Notes: a model not told the origin generated them from the letters alone. DNA of 40,883 nt from Legionella santicrucis (GCF_001468135.1 NZ_LNYU01000029.1:1-40883); one strand, 5' to 3'. Counted from the first letter of the stretch, positions 17,701 to 25,307 are shown. Program-made: numbers and translations.

Positions 17701-17826
17701 TGCGAAATTTCCTGAAGTTGGAAATATGTTTTCAAAAAAACAATCTGCTTTAGCCTTTCTATAGGCAACGATCAAATCTTTAATTTTTAATTTTTCCCAA
17801 CCATTAAACTCCGCTTCATAATCCAT
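14707..17826 (-). CDS. drt1: RT-nitrilase fusion, defence-associated reverse transcriptase type 1 (DRT1/UG1)
   Basis: A 1039-aa protein joining a reverse transcriptase to a C-terminal nitrilase. The RT part (about 110-400) shows motif A VSLDFKCFYHNID (Asp about 210), a GLVVGLTATRIISNILL motif and the catalytic YVDD at about 312-315. The nitrilase part (about 751-1020) retains a Glu-Lys-Cys triad: Glu807 in FPELSIP, Lys868 in WQSKLQP and Cys911 in VMVCSEL. This architecture defines the UG1/DRT type 1 systems, single-gene anti-phage defences whose chemistry is not fully known. The ATG at 17826 (MDYEAEF) has AAGGA at 5-nt spacing; the upstream ATG at 17868 has none. All catalytic residues are intact, in contrast to the broken genes on both sides. 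It was probably gained as cargo beside the tRNA-Met scar. Confidence 0.93.
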   Translation of the reverse strand: MDYEAEFNGWEKLKIKDLIVAYRKAKADCFFENIFPTSGNFAEYERNLIGNLKELLKNLQLQNGFENIEELLGTPRLLPKKLKLEPKKDQKNGHVHFSKPIKEFESIKINNELQAEFRVIGDFPVNAHILSSLWINMIGHKFDAILSKSSYGSRLRRTRDSDNKKNAFHISAIGSFEPYFHPYQKWRKDGLKNIRNNLNDSNDVIAVSLDFKCFYHNIDPLFISSDGFLKELGEGLKLSKEEKEFNLQMSKFLKKWSDKASYFANSLSKSKDTVRGGLVVGLTATRIISNILLYKWDELIKEKITPIYYGRYVDDLFLVLSNPGTVNNINKLMKYLQKKMGRACIKFDKNNEMWEVNLGANYQKKSLIQFQTDKQKLFILEGQAGCDLINSIEKEMHELSSEYRLMPVPDQLEQSTAARVLSASSTTREQGDTLRRADGLTIRRLSWSLQLRHVEMLAKDLHKKEWENERAEFYQFAYNHILRPDRIFDNYIYLPRLLGFAISMNDWESALAIIIRSFESIELLGQVSGINRAICINSCEINAKKEVWQQILISLAKSLIESVSKYLNLSNFLGVNEFNYFSKQAEKVIQKILEKSDSHFTHLDILEKSKKMLVSDLANTPYKSFLTQNHAVSLLNQFDIENENEIFDEFQNIRLLEIETLKEFLNKRRKIIHNVNVFSPFLFPTRPYTPEEIADISPECVWPIKSMKKTPRTIWAKYVQVLRGVWIKPAALFEEDNSNNSRMLKIGNLRKNKIIVAITNLYLSESEIAHSACEKPSLTLKRYKRIAKLVNDAIHLTTRPDYLIFPELSIPIEWIPSITNRLLISGINLIAGTEYRHKKNNKIVSEACLSLIDNSLGYPSSIRIWQSKLQPAVEEERVLLWKPGKTWWKDPRSIRNPIYNHNNFHFGVMVCSELQNSKARVSFQGGIDSLMILSWNKDIETFSSLVGSAALDIHAYIVMVNNQKYGDSRVRVPSKQSFKRDLARLRGGRNDFLVAVELDIDALRAFQSRAKRWTHDEDLFKPVPEDYIISPTRIIKPSS

Positions 17827-17926
17827 AAAATTCCTTTTCTTAAAGCCATATAACACTAATTGAATCATCTGTTCTTATTTTAGACCATTTTCCTTCTATA
17901 ATTTTGGGCGTTATAGCAAACTCTCG

Positions 17927-19115
17927 CTAGCCAGTGGCCACAAGTGCAAAGCGTCTGGCTACTCTTGTGATCTGACCTGTAGCCTCTTGGTTTATCACGT
18001 TATCAACAAATTGCTTGATTCTATTACTCATGATGGGAATAAGCATTTGGCGGTTGGAAACTAGGTTTTCTAACCATTTCATTCCTACTGCTCCATAAAA
18101 ACGATTCGCATTTTCATTTAAATTTATGGCTAAAGAAGCAGGATTAGGATGATTGTGTAACCGTTCGAACAGTCCCATTCCTGCACCGGCATCTGCTTCA
18201 ATATCAGCTAGCCTTATTTCTTGGCCAACATTAGCCCGAAGCACTGCTTTTGCCATGAGTCAGGCTAGTGATTCTTCCCCTGCTGAAAGAAAAAGTAACG
18301 ACCAACTAATCGATAATCTGACTGTTCCTGATCGAGTCGCTCGTGTTTTTCCCTGCCCATTAGCTAACAGGTATGCAGCTTCGCCTGCTTCTTGGGGATC
18401 AATCTGGCTAAGCTCATCAAGAATCAATAATCAATCATTATGCAAAGCAGCTAGTCCTTCTAGTCCATTCGAATTAGAATCCTCACAAGCAAGCTTAGCT
18501 AAACTTGGTGCAAACGTAGCTATCGGAAAAATTAAACTGGAGTTACCTAAAGCCATCCGTCCTATTGAATCTCGCCATTCCTCTACTGTTCCTGCACAAG
18601 ATAAAGCAGGTTCAATAACATGGGTATTTTGAAAGACTACTTTTGCATTTGCATCGCCAATAGCACCATTTACAGTAAGAAAAACATCGCCATACCAGCC
18701 CAAATTATCGACACAATGTGCACGGTCTTCGATAGGAACTACTTGTAAGTAGAAAATCAATAAATCCCTTGCTTGTCTATTATGTGATATTGCTAAACCT
18801 AGTCTTGCTAGTTCTCGTCTAACTTCAGAAGCATCACCTTGCAATAAAGCTAATGGCATTGCCCATTGATGAGTAACATTATCATCATCTTGCCATTCGA
18901 GTAACCGTCCCCCTTCACCGCTTTTAGCATCTCGGGTTTTAGCCACACCATACAGTGGTGAACATATCCAACGTGGAGGCAATTGATTGCCCATCTTTAT
19001 CCGTGCCATTAAATGTTAAGCCTTTATCACTTACTTTGAAATGACCGCCGGCATACTCACAAACAACTGGGCAAGTTTTAGTATGAGGTAATGTAATAAC
19101 TTGGTTAAATGCCAT
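17927..19115 (-). pseudogene. DUF927 domain protein, inactivated
   Basis: Joined across frames, the product starts MAFNQVITLPHTKTC (ATG 19115, GGAG upstream). It carries the DUF927 core found in plasmid and ICE primase/helicase-like proteins: PRWICSPLYGVAKTRD, HCVDNLGWYGDVFLTVNG, ILDELSQIDPQEAGEAAYLLANGQGK, then GQEIRLADIEADAGAGMGLFE. It is broken by a frameshift near 18960, an in-frame TGA near 18430 (HND-stop-LLILDEL) and a TGA near 18262 (ESLA-stop-LMAKA). The C-terminus stops at 17927, 100 bp upstream of the DRT1 start codon. Confidence 0.8.
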
Positions 19116-19195
19116 AAAATTTCTCCAACAAAAGTTCATGGAAATAGCCCCAGATAGAAATCCAATTGGCTTTATCTTTGGACTGTTAATAAAAT

Positions 19196-19400
19196 TTATT
19201 CCTTAACTAATGCCTGCGATTGACCTATATCACTGGTTGAACAATAAATTTTTTGTTGTTGGAGAAAACCCAACACATCACTTTTGCGATGCAACACCTT
19301 ACGCCCGATTTTTAAATACGGAAGGCTTGTACCTGCCCAACGATTACGTTCGAGTAATTGGAGACTGGGTAGTTATTGCATTAAAAATAAGAGTAATGAT
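19196..19400 (-). pseudogene. HTH_17/excisionase-like DNA-binding protein, degraded
   Basis: The minus strand reads LLERNRWAGTSLPYLKIGRKVLHRKSDVLGFLQQQKIYCS before a TAA at 19196-19198. That is the typical wing and C-terminal part of small MerR/AlpA-like helix-turn-helix proteins that often precede DUF927 genes. The upstream part is interrupted by a stop (TAA near 19364) and no proper start is found, so the 5' limit is approximate. Confidence 0.6.
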
Positions 19401-19430
19401 TCTGCTTTGGTTGTTTAAATCTACATAAGT

Positions 19431-19729
19431 ATCAATCAGTCGAACAATTTCGTAGAAATTTGTTATGTATTAACATATTTAGATATGATTCTTGAAATGG
19501 ATAACGATATTTAATAAAGATATACAAATAATTCTTGAAAATCTGTTAGTGACGAAAATAAAACAATCGTTGCCAAAAAAAAATAGAATTTAGACTTAAC
19601 CGTCCCTATTCACACAATTATTCTAGTAGTAAAATTTAATCGTCTTTAATTAACGCTAATCAATCCAAACTTAAAAAAACTTTATATAAATTGGTTCAAA
19701 TTCTCAAACTGCCTGATAGTTAATATATT
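19431..19729. other. AT-rich spacer downstream of the repressor gene
   Basis: No gene is visible. A small inverted repeat (AACAATTTC...GAAATTTGTT, 19444-19464) occurs near the left end. Confidence 0.35.
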
Positions 19730-20455
19730 TTATATTTTTAATGCTCTAAGCAAACTAATCCCACAACCAATGATCTGGGCTTGCATTTCGTTGGAACCAA
19801 CACGAATATCAGCCCAATCCTCGTTAAGTGCAATTAACTCAAATTGCTGAGTCTCTTTAGATGCCGTTAATTGCTTATACTTCCTAATAATCACTTCTTG
19901 CTCACCATCAATTAGCGCCACTACAAAATCGCCAGGCTTAGGAGTTGCATCAGGATCAACAATGATTAAATCCTTCATCCTAAATTCAGGTACCATACTT
20001 TCATCTTTTATTTGTAACGCAAAAGCATTTTTACCGATACTTTTACTCATAGCTGTACTTATAGGGACAAAATCAACTTTTGCATCCATCTCTTCTGTTA
20101 TCTCCTGAATACAAGCAATAGGATTAGCGGCTTGTTTGTAATCTATGACAGGAACCAATGCACCCATACCAGGTGATTTTTTTATCTTCCCCTCACGGCT
20201 ATCAGTTAGGCACATCAGATACGAAGCAGATACTTCCAGAACATCAGCCAACAACTTAATTTCAGTAGGTCCAGGGGTGCGATCCCCCCTTTCATAGTTG
20301 TTAATCCGTGAAGTTTTCAATTCACCAGTCAACTCGGCCAATGCTTTTCTAGTCAATCCTTTGGCTTTGCGTTCATCCATAATTCTTTGGCCAATCTTTT
20401 CTTTGATATTCATGTCCATTCTGCCGTTTTGGTAAAAAAAATTTAAATCAGCCAT
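19730..20455 (-). CDS. lvrR: XRE/S24 (CI/LexA-like) repressor, lvrR position
   Basis: Two-domain repressor of up to 241 aa. Residues 17-80 form an XRE helix-turn-helix (IGQRIMDERKAKGLTRKALAELTG, INNYERGDRTPGP). Residues 100-240 are a peptidase S24 domain with Ser153 in DESMVPEF and Lys192 in VIIRKYK, the Ser-Lys dyad used for self-cleavage under RecA control. I see no clear Ala-Gly cleavage site. The first ATG (20455) lacks a ribosome site; Met13 or Met15 (20419, 20413) may be the true start. It is divergent from lvrA, and a 21-bp palindrome lies between them. By analogy with phage repressors it should keep the ICE silent until DNA damage. The lvrR name is assigned from its place in front of lvrABC. 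Confidence 0.85.
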   Translation of the reverse strand: MADLNFFYQNGRMDMNIKEKIGQRIMDERKAKGLTRKALAELTGELKTSRINNYERGDRTPGPTEIKLLADVLEVSASYLMCLTDSREGKIKKSPGMGALVPVIDYKQAANPIACIQEITEEMDAKVDFVPISTAMSKSIGKNAFALQIKDESMVPEFRMKDLIIVDPDATPKPGDFVVALIDGEQEVIIRKYKQLTASKETQQFELIALNEDWADIRVGSNEMQAQIIGCGISLLRALKI

Positions 20456-20492
20456 TGACTTTAACTCGAATTGTGTTAATTTGAGATTAATT

Positions 20493-20513
20493 AATTACTC
20501 GTTACGAGTAATT
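20493..20513. promoter_or_regulatory. 21-bp palindromic operator between repressor and lvrA
   Basis: AATTACTCGT-T-ACGAGTAATT is a perfect inverted repeat with a single central base. It lies 37 bp upstream of the repressor's first ATG and about 100 bp upstream of lvrA. Its first 18 bases match the site at 2101-2118 at 17 positions. Probably bound by the S24 repressor. Confidence 0.7.
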
Positions 20514-20528
20514 ATATTCAAATAGAGC

Positions 20529-20563
20529 TGATATCACGTCTTAAGTTCTCAAAATGATATCAC
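20529..20563. promoter_or_regulatory. Paired TGATATCAC motifs in the lvrA promoter region
   Basis: TGATATCAC occurs at 20529-20537 and 20555-20563, 26 bp apart (about two and a half helical turns). The first eight bases are self-complementary. They may be sites for a second regulator. Confidence 0.4.
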
Positions 20564-20611
20564 AAAATTGATTGAGAGCTAGACATTAAGTTAAGGACTA
20601 ACGATTTATTT

Positions 20612-21517
20612 ATGTACTTTACAGTGAATGACAAGGAATTGGATGCACTTTGCGGGCTTTCCTATCTCCAGCAAATAACTTATTTAAGAGGCATTCGTCC
20701 TTACATGGATCGTAAAACATTCATAGTAGGGATTAAACGTGGGATCAGTTATCAATCGCTATCAGAGATACTTTATGTAGAACCTCATCAAGGCATTAAA
20801 GATTCTGGTAGTCCAAGTCGCCAACAAATTCGTCGCGCTGTTAAAGGACTTGAGCGGGCTGGACTTATCGCTATCCAATCTTGTGATAAGCATCTTATTT
20901 TAAAATGCCTTTTAGCAGATATCAGTTATTGTGTTCCAAATAAACCCAACACAAAGCCGACACAGGAACCAGACACAAAGAGCAATGCAAATTACTCAGG
21001 TAATTCAATAGATTGCAGCAATAATCTTTCAAAAGGCGACACAGAGAATAATACAATAGCCGACACACCTCATGAGTCAGATCTTTCTTGTGTGTTTTTG
21101 CGCAAAGCCTTTGAACAATTTTGGCAACAGTATCCACAACGTCGGGATCAACTTAAAGCCTGGGAAGCCTTCAAACAAGTTAATCCCGATGAAACACTAT
21201 TCATAAAAATCCTGCAATCCCTTAATTCCCAAATTGAACATCATCATACACATCAAGCTGCTGGTTTATGGGTACCACATTGGAAAAACCCTGCTAACTG
21301 GCTAGCTCAAGAGTGCTGGAATGATGAGCTGATAACCGAAGTAATGGAGATAGAGAATGCAAAGCATACAACAAGTTCTAAAAAACAATCCGCTGTCGAA
21401 CTGCTCTGGGACTCCTGTAAAGACGGAGCAGACCACTTTGACTTCAACTTCGAAGATAACAGTCCATCAGAATCCAGTAACAACATCATCCAGTTCAAAG
21501 GCGGGAAAACTGGCTGA
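20612..21517 (+). CDS. lvrA: LvrA-like ICE regulatory/replication-type protein
   Basis: 301-aa protein at the head of the transfer operon. The N-terminal 100 residues look like a winged-helix DNA-binding fold of the kind seen in replication initiators (LDALCGLSYLQQITYLRGIRPYMD, then SRQQIRRAVKGLERAGLI). A low-complexity linker rich in Thr, Asn and Ser follows (110-160), then a helical domain (AFEQFWQQYPQRRDQLKAWEAFKQV). In Legionella ICEs a gene of this kind is called lvrA; its molecular role is not settled. The ATG at 20612 has only a distant AAGGA. It is followed by lvrB and lvrC in the same order as in known elements. Confidence 0.75.
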   Translation: MYFTVNDKELDALCGLSYLQQITYLRGIRPYMDRKTFIVGIKRGISYQSLSEILYVEPHQGIKDSGSPSRQQIRRAVKGLERAGLIAIQSCDKHLILKCLLADISYCVPNKPNTKPTQEPDTKSNANYSGNSIDCSNNLSKGDTENNTIADTPHESDLSCVFLRKAFEQFWQQYPQRRDQLKAWEAFKQVNPDETLFIKILQSLNSQIEHHHTHQAAGLWVPHWKNPANWLAQECWNDELITEVMEIENAKHTTSSKKQSAVELLWDSCKDGADHFDFNFEDNSPSESSNNIIQFKGGKTG

Positions 21518-21521
21518 AAAG

Positions 21522-21851
21522 GTGATCGAAACACTGTTTATACGTTTTACATCCATATACGGCCATGCCTGGAGTAGCCTGCATAAAGAAGGCGGTTTAA
21601 TAGATGTTTTTAAAAAAGAATGGGCTGATGGATTGGGGGATTTTGATAAATCAATCATCAAAGAAGCATTGTTATATTGCCGTAGTCGCAATCGCCTGCC
21701 CCCTAACCTTCCTGAATTCATTGAATACTGTAGGTTGTTTGAAAAACGTGCACGGTTAAAAACTCCTACCCACACAGAACAAAAACCCAGAAATCTCGAA
21801 GCAGGCAAACATCATCTTCAAAAGATAAAACAATGTTTAAACATGAAATAA
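21522..21851 (+). CDS. lvrB: LvrB-like protein
   Basis: The conserved-looking part begins VIETLFIRFTSIYGHAWSSLHKEGG and continues KEWADGLGDFDKSIIKEALLYCRSRNRLPPNLPEFIEYC, resembling the short helical LvrB proteins and phage replication P-like domains. The open frame extends to an ATG at 21357, but that would overlap lvrA by 161 bp and add a Ser/Thr-rich stretch that looks like out-of-frame lvrA. I therefore prefer the GTG at 21522, 5 nt after the lvrA stop codon, although its ribosome site is poor. Product about 109 aa. Function unknown; it lies between lvrA and lvrC. Confidence 0.65.
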   Translation: MIETLFIRFTSIYGHAWSSLHKEGGLIDVFKKEWADGLGDFDKSIIKEALLYCRSRNRLPPNLPEFIEYCRLFEKRARLKTPTHTEQKPRNLEAGKHHLQKIKQCLNMK

Positions 21852-21868
21852 CTAATAGGAGTGTAACC

Positions 21869-22072
21869 ATGCTGGTATTAACAAGACGAATTGGGGAACG
21901 TATTTTTCTCGACAATGGAAAAATTGAAATTGCGTTTTTATATCACCGTAGGGGTCAGGTTGCATTCGGCATCAAAGCACCACCTGATATCGATATCGAT
22001 CGTCAGGAAATATTTATCCTAAAACAGCAAAACAAAATGAATGAAAACATACTTCCTTCATCTGATGATTAA
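21869..22072 (+). CDS. lvrC: CsrA-like RNA-binding regulator (LvrC/CsrT)
   Basis: 67-aa CsrA paralogue. MLVLTRRIGERIFLDN is the hallmark N-terminus, and GQVAFGIKAPPDIDIDRQEIF contains the end strand and the start of the C-terminal helix. CsrA family dimers bind GGA motifs in mRNA leaders and block or alter translation. The C-terminal tail is divergent from housekeeping CsrA. ICE-borne copies in Legionella (lvrC, csrT) regulate element and host traits. The ATG at 21869 follows AGGAGTG with 5-nt spacing, preferable to the upstream ATG at 21833. The next gene starts 37 bp downstream, behind a hairpin abutting its ribosome site. Confidence 0.92.
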   Translation: MLVLTRRIGERIFLDNGKIEIAFLYHRRGQVAFGIKAPPDIDIDRQEIFILKQQNKMNENILPSSDD

Positions 22073-22079
22073 TTTAATT

Positions 22080-22102
22080 GCTGAGATCATCTCAGCAGGA
22101 GG
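22080..22102 (+). promoter_or_regulatory. Hairpin next to the pilL Shine-Dalgarno
   Basis: GCTGAGA (22080-22086) pairs perfectly with TCTCAGC (22090-22096) around TCA, and AGGAGG (22097-22102) follows directly. A strong stem abutting an AGGAGG site, just after a CsrA-like gene, suggests translational control of the transfer genes. There is no T-run, so it is not a terminator. Confidence 0.45.
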
Positions 22103-22108
22103 TTCTTT

Positions 22109-22522
22109 ATGCAACAAATAATATCAATAGCCATGCTATTAACCATAATGTTACCTAGCCAAGCAGGAAATGTTACACAGATCAACCGATACGCTACTGT
22201 CTCCAATAAGCCTCTGACTGCTCAGATTAATCCCTTAAAAGCAGTTCAACAGATGCATTTTCCTTTATCCATACATACCATAGGGGAAGCAGTAAGTTAC
22301 TGGCTGCGCTATTCAGGATATCACCTTGCTCCTAAAGAAAAACAAAGCGAAAGCCTACAACAAGTTTTTCAACAACCACTACCCCAAGTTAGCAGAAATT
22401 TAGGTCCTTTAACGATTGAGGATGGTCTGACTGTTTTGGTCGGTCAGCATCTATTCAAACTGAAACAGGATGATCTGTTAAGGGAAATCAATTTTAGCCT
22501 AATTGCAAGGAGAGCTAGATGA
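22109..22522 (+). CDS. PilL-like ICE protein (TIGR03748 type)
   Basis: 137 aa with a signal peptide (MQQIISIAMLLTIMLPSQAG). The body (PLSIHTIGEAVSYWLRYSGYHLAP and LGPLTIEDGLTVLVGQHLFKL) matches the short PilL-type domain that opens GI/PFGI-1-class conjugation clusters. It would act in the periplasm, possibly in pilus or envelope assembly. AGGAGG lies 6 nt before the ATG, right after a hairpin. Its stop overlaps the next start (ATGA), beginning a long chain of coupled genes. Confidence 0.8.
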   Translation: MQQIISIAMLLTIMLPSQAGNVTQINRYATVSNKPLTAQINPLKAVQQMHFPLSIHTIGEAVSYWLRYSGYHLAPKEKQSESLQQVFQQPLPQVSRNLGPLTIEDGLTVLVGQHLFKLKQDDLLREINFSLIARRAR

Positions 22523-23103
22523 GAAAATATCTGGATCTTAAATGGCTAAGCCTACTTTTGTTGCATGTGCTGTTATTTGCGTTTATATGTCTAAAAAACC
22601 AACCTTCTACTAATAACCACGAGCTTAAAGAACTTGGTGCACGATTAACCACAGTACAAGCTCAACTCAAACAACCAATTGAACAACCAGATTTTTCACC
22701 TATCACTCAAAATTTGAAACAGATGGGTGAATTCATTCAACAGTTACAAAACAAAGACGATCATCAATTAGGTGAATTATTTACCACCGAACAAATCGCT
22801 ATTAAAAAACGACTTGATAGCATTACCGACTTGTTGCGTCACCTGGATGATAAGAAACAGCCTGTCAAAATGCTTCCTCCCAGCCAGTTACCATTTAATG
22901 TTTTAAGCATAGATAGTATTCAAGAGGTTTCCGTAGCCTCGATATCGTACCACTACAAAACTCAAGCCGTGGAAAAAGGCGATTCATTAGCCGGTTGGAA
23001 AGTCTTTGAAGTCGACTTCGCAAAGCAAACTATAGAATTTGAAAATGTTAGCAAAGCACATGTTCTGGTTCGCTTGAATCAACAAGGGGGGAGTCATGAT
23101 TAA
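22519..23103 (+). CDS. Membrane-anchored coiled-coil protein of the transfer cluster
   Basis: 194 aa: one N-terminal membrane segment (WLSLLLLHVLLFAFICL), a long helical region with coiled-coil character (HELKELGARLTTVQAQLKQ, then LLRHLDDKKQ), and a small C-terminal beta-rich domain (YHYKTQAVEKGDSLAGWKVFEVDF) reminiscent of PilP/GspC-like periplasmic domains. I cannot assign it to a numbered family. It overlaps PilL by 4 nt and the next gene by 8 nt, so it is part of the operon. A role in linking inner and outer membrane parts of the secretion channel is a guess from architecture. Confidence 0.65.
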   Translation: MRKYLDLKWLSLLLLHVLLFAFICLKNQPSTNNHELKELGARLTTVQAQLKQPIEQPDFSPITQNLKQMGEFIQQLQNKDDHQLGELFTTEQIAIKKRLDSITDLLRHLDDKKQPVKMLPPSQLPFNVLSIDSIQEVSVASISYHYKTQAVEKGDSLAGWKVFEVDFAKQTIEFENVSKAHVLVRLNQQGGSHD

Positions 23104-23917
23104 GCTATCCACATTGACAATCGGGTTATTTCTTGGACAACACGCCATTGCCGGTTTGTATATCCCAGGAATTGTCACTCCATCTATGCATGGAGCTAAT
23201 AATGCTCTGGATAAAGCCGGTCTGGCTGAATTTCATGATGAAGTCACTGAAGACAAAGACCTGCAATTGAACGAAAGCTAAAAATTAGAAGCCAAATCCT
23301 GGGGATTGAGTGAGACAGAAGAAAAACGTTATTTGCAATTAATGCAAAGTCGAAGTGGGATCTACTACAAAGACCTGCGCATGACACCGGTTGATATTCT
23401 TGGGCTTAATGCCAGAAACGATACTGAACGTGCGCATTTCGCAGAAGTTGCAGCAAAGCAAGAAGCCCAAAAGGTGGCGCAAAATATAGCTTGGAACAAC
23501 GCTTTTTCTAAAGCTTATAACCAACTATTCGAGAATATACCGGTAGTGGGTAATTTTGATCCATCCCCTTACTCACCTTATGCACATCACCCCATTCAAT
23601 TGAAAGAAGGTGAAACGCTCTATTTCTTTATAAGACCTGATGACTCGGTAACAACGATTTTGTTACAACTCATTGATGCGATTAATCGCACACCAAATAC
23701 TCGACTCAATTTGCTCTTTCTGGATATGAACAACAGTGCCATCCAACTATGGGCCAATAGACATCAACTCCCCATCAATTTGGTAACCAATCAGCAAATT
23801 ACGCTTAACCCAGGTAGCCAACAATATGAGGGATTAAATCTAAGTAAGAAACAAACACCCCTTCTATTACTAACCAATGGAAAAATGTCGCAAGTCATCG
23901 ATTTAGGGAGATTTTAA
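23096..23917 (+). pseudogene. TIGR03759 ICE protein with internal stop
   Basis: A single frame from 23096 to 23917 is interrupted by one TAA at 23279-23281. Upstream: signal peptide and LYIPGIVTPSMHG...DKDLQLNES. Downstream, in the same frame: KLEAKSWGLSETEEKRYLQLMQSRSG...TPVDILGLNARNDTERAHFAE, the recognisable TIGR03759 core, and a C-terminal thioredoxin-like part ending LLLLTNGKMSQVIDLGRF. Without the stop it would be a 273-aa periplasmic protein. A TTG at 23306 could restart translation but would lack the signal peptide. Either transfer is impaired, or the stop is a sequencing error or is read through. Confidence 0.8.
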
Positions 23918-24348
23918 TGATTAGGATTTTGATCTTGCTGTTAGTCACCATGAATGTTCATAGCATGGATGTGATTCCTTTAACTTTATCGCACAGCGAT
24001 GTTTCTTTGAGACTAAATCTATCTAGTCCGATTGGCGTACCCGCAAAAAGCAAAGCTACCGTGGGTAAAGTAAGTAACAAAAAATTGGAGTCTGATCTCT
24101 TAAACATAGCTGTATTTGTCATAGGTGCAGATAGAGAGTCCATCAAATGGTTAGAAGAGCATCAAGAAAAATTAAAATCAATGCAAGCTACAGGCTTTAT
24201 CACTAATGTGAATGACTTTGAAAGCATTGTAGCGCTACAAGAAAAGTTCAAATTACCTTTATTACCAGTCAATGTTGATCCACTACTGAACTACATTCAT
24301 GAGCCACATTATCCCTTAATCATTGCTGAGGGGGCTGTATGGCAGTGA
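23917..24348 (+). CDS. TIGR03765-type ICE protein
   Basis: 143 aa with a short signal peptide (MIRILILLLVTMNVHS). The family pattern is visible: LNIAVFVIGADRESIKWLEEHQEKLKSMQATGFITNV, then ALQEKFKLPLLPVN and HYPLIIAEGAV. In PFGI-1-like clusters this protein accompanies TIGR03759. It is exported, and its exact role is unknown. The start overlaps the previous stop by one base (TAATG), and the end overlaps the next gene by 10 nt. Confidence 0.8.
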   Translation: MIRILILLLVTMNVHSMDVIPLTLSHSDVSLRLNLSSPIGVPAKSKATVGKVSNKKLESDLLNIAVFVIGADRESIKWLEEHQEKLKSMQATGFITNVNDFESIVALQEKFKLPLLPVNVDPLLNYIHEPHYPLIIAEGAVWQ

Positions 24349-24971
24349 AGCAATACTCGAGAAAAATGACCATGCAATTAACTGTAGTTCTGTTTCTGGG
24401 ATGGTTGGCACTAATTATATGGGCAGTAAGCCAATGGCTGCTTCATGGTTATCCATTTGCATTTGATATGGTCAATGACCTTGTTAACACCCAAAGAAAT
24501 GCTATTACTCCTGTTTATCAAGGTTCTCTATTGGCAGATCTACCCTTAGATATCAAACCAAGCTTGGCGATAACCATTCCTTACTTAAACAAATTAGCCA
24601 TTAATGAGTTTGCAGCATATTTACTCGAAAAATTACAACAATTTTCTCAGCTGGTTTTATTAAGCAGCCAATGTCTCTTAATCAAACTTGTCATTTTGTT
24701 TGCGGCTATGCCTCTATTTGCATTGACGATGATTGCAGGTCTTGTTGATGGTCTTAATCAAAGGGCCATACGCACTGCTTGTTTAGGCCGTGAGTCCTCT
24801 TATGTCTTCCATCGGCTCAATCACTATTTGAAAAAATTATTAATAATTTTACTGATACTTTGGCTTGCCCTGCCCATCAGCATTACACCTGCTTATGTCT
24901 TTGTACCTATCAGCTTACTTATAGGTTTAATGGTAGCCATGACAGCCAGTCGCTTTAAAAAGTATTTATAA
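24339..24971 (+). CDS. TIGR03747-type ICE membrane protein
   Basis: 210 aa with four hydrophobic segments (about 13-35, 106-140 and two between 165 and 202) and a periplasmic stretch between the first two. The segment DGLNQRAIRTACLGRESSYVFHRLNHYLKK is characteristic of the TIGR03747 family of the GI-type type IV secretion cluster. It is an inner-membrane component of unknown detailed role. The start codon lies inside the 3' end of the previous gene. Confidence 0.8.
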   Translation: MAVKQYSRKMTMQLTVVLFLGWLALIIWAVSQWLLHGYPFAFDMVNDLVNTQRNAITPVYQGSLLADLPLDIKPSLAITIPYLNKLAINEFAAYLLEKLQQFSQLVLLSSQCLLIKLVILFAAMPLFALTMIAGLVDGLNQRAIRTACLGRESSYVFHRLNHYLKKLLIILLILWLALPISITPAYVFVPISLLIGLMVAMTASRFKKYL

Positions 24972-24980
24972 GGAGAAACC

Positions 24981-25307
24981 ATGAAACGATTACTGTCCTT
25001 AATCATAATGACAACTAGCCTACACAGCTGGGCTAATAACCCAGATTTAAATGAAACCTTAATACGCATCATTAACCAAATTAACGCCATCATGCCTCTA
25101 CTTGATGAAGCGCAAACTCAGATCACACCTAATGCCCGTATCCAATTGCAAATTGAAGGATTTGAGGATGCACAAAATAAACATCATGCGGGCTTACGAG
25201 AAGATTTACTAAATATTCGTAATGGTCTGATTGATTACATTAACCAGCCCATCATTGCCCCTCGCAAGATAAAAGCGTTGGAAATGGATTTTGTGAGGAA
25301 ACCATAA
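24981..25307 (+). CDS. RAQPRD-family ICE protein (TIGR01690)
   Basis: 108 aa with a signal peptide (MKRLLSLIIMTTSLHSWA). The mature part is helical (LNETLIRIINQINAIMPLLDEAQTQ, then LREDLLNIRNGLIDYIN), as in the RAQPRD family; in this copy the name-giving motif reads less strictly. AAGGAG precedes the ATG by 6 nt. The last base of the stop is the first base of the next start. Confidence 0.75.
   Translation: MKRLLSLIIMTTSLHSWANNPDLNETLIRIINQINAIMPLLDEAQTQITPNARIQLQIEGFEDAQNKHHAGLREDLLNIRNGLIDYINQPIIAPRKIKALEMDFVRKP

Noticed and set aside
18153..18632. 159-aa plus-strand ORF opposite DUF927
   Set aside because: The antisense strand carries clear DUF927 motifs; this frame is its shadow.
19210..19428. 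72-aa plus-strand ORF
   Set aside because: The minus strand encodes recognisable HTH_17 sequence; this is its antisense shadow.
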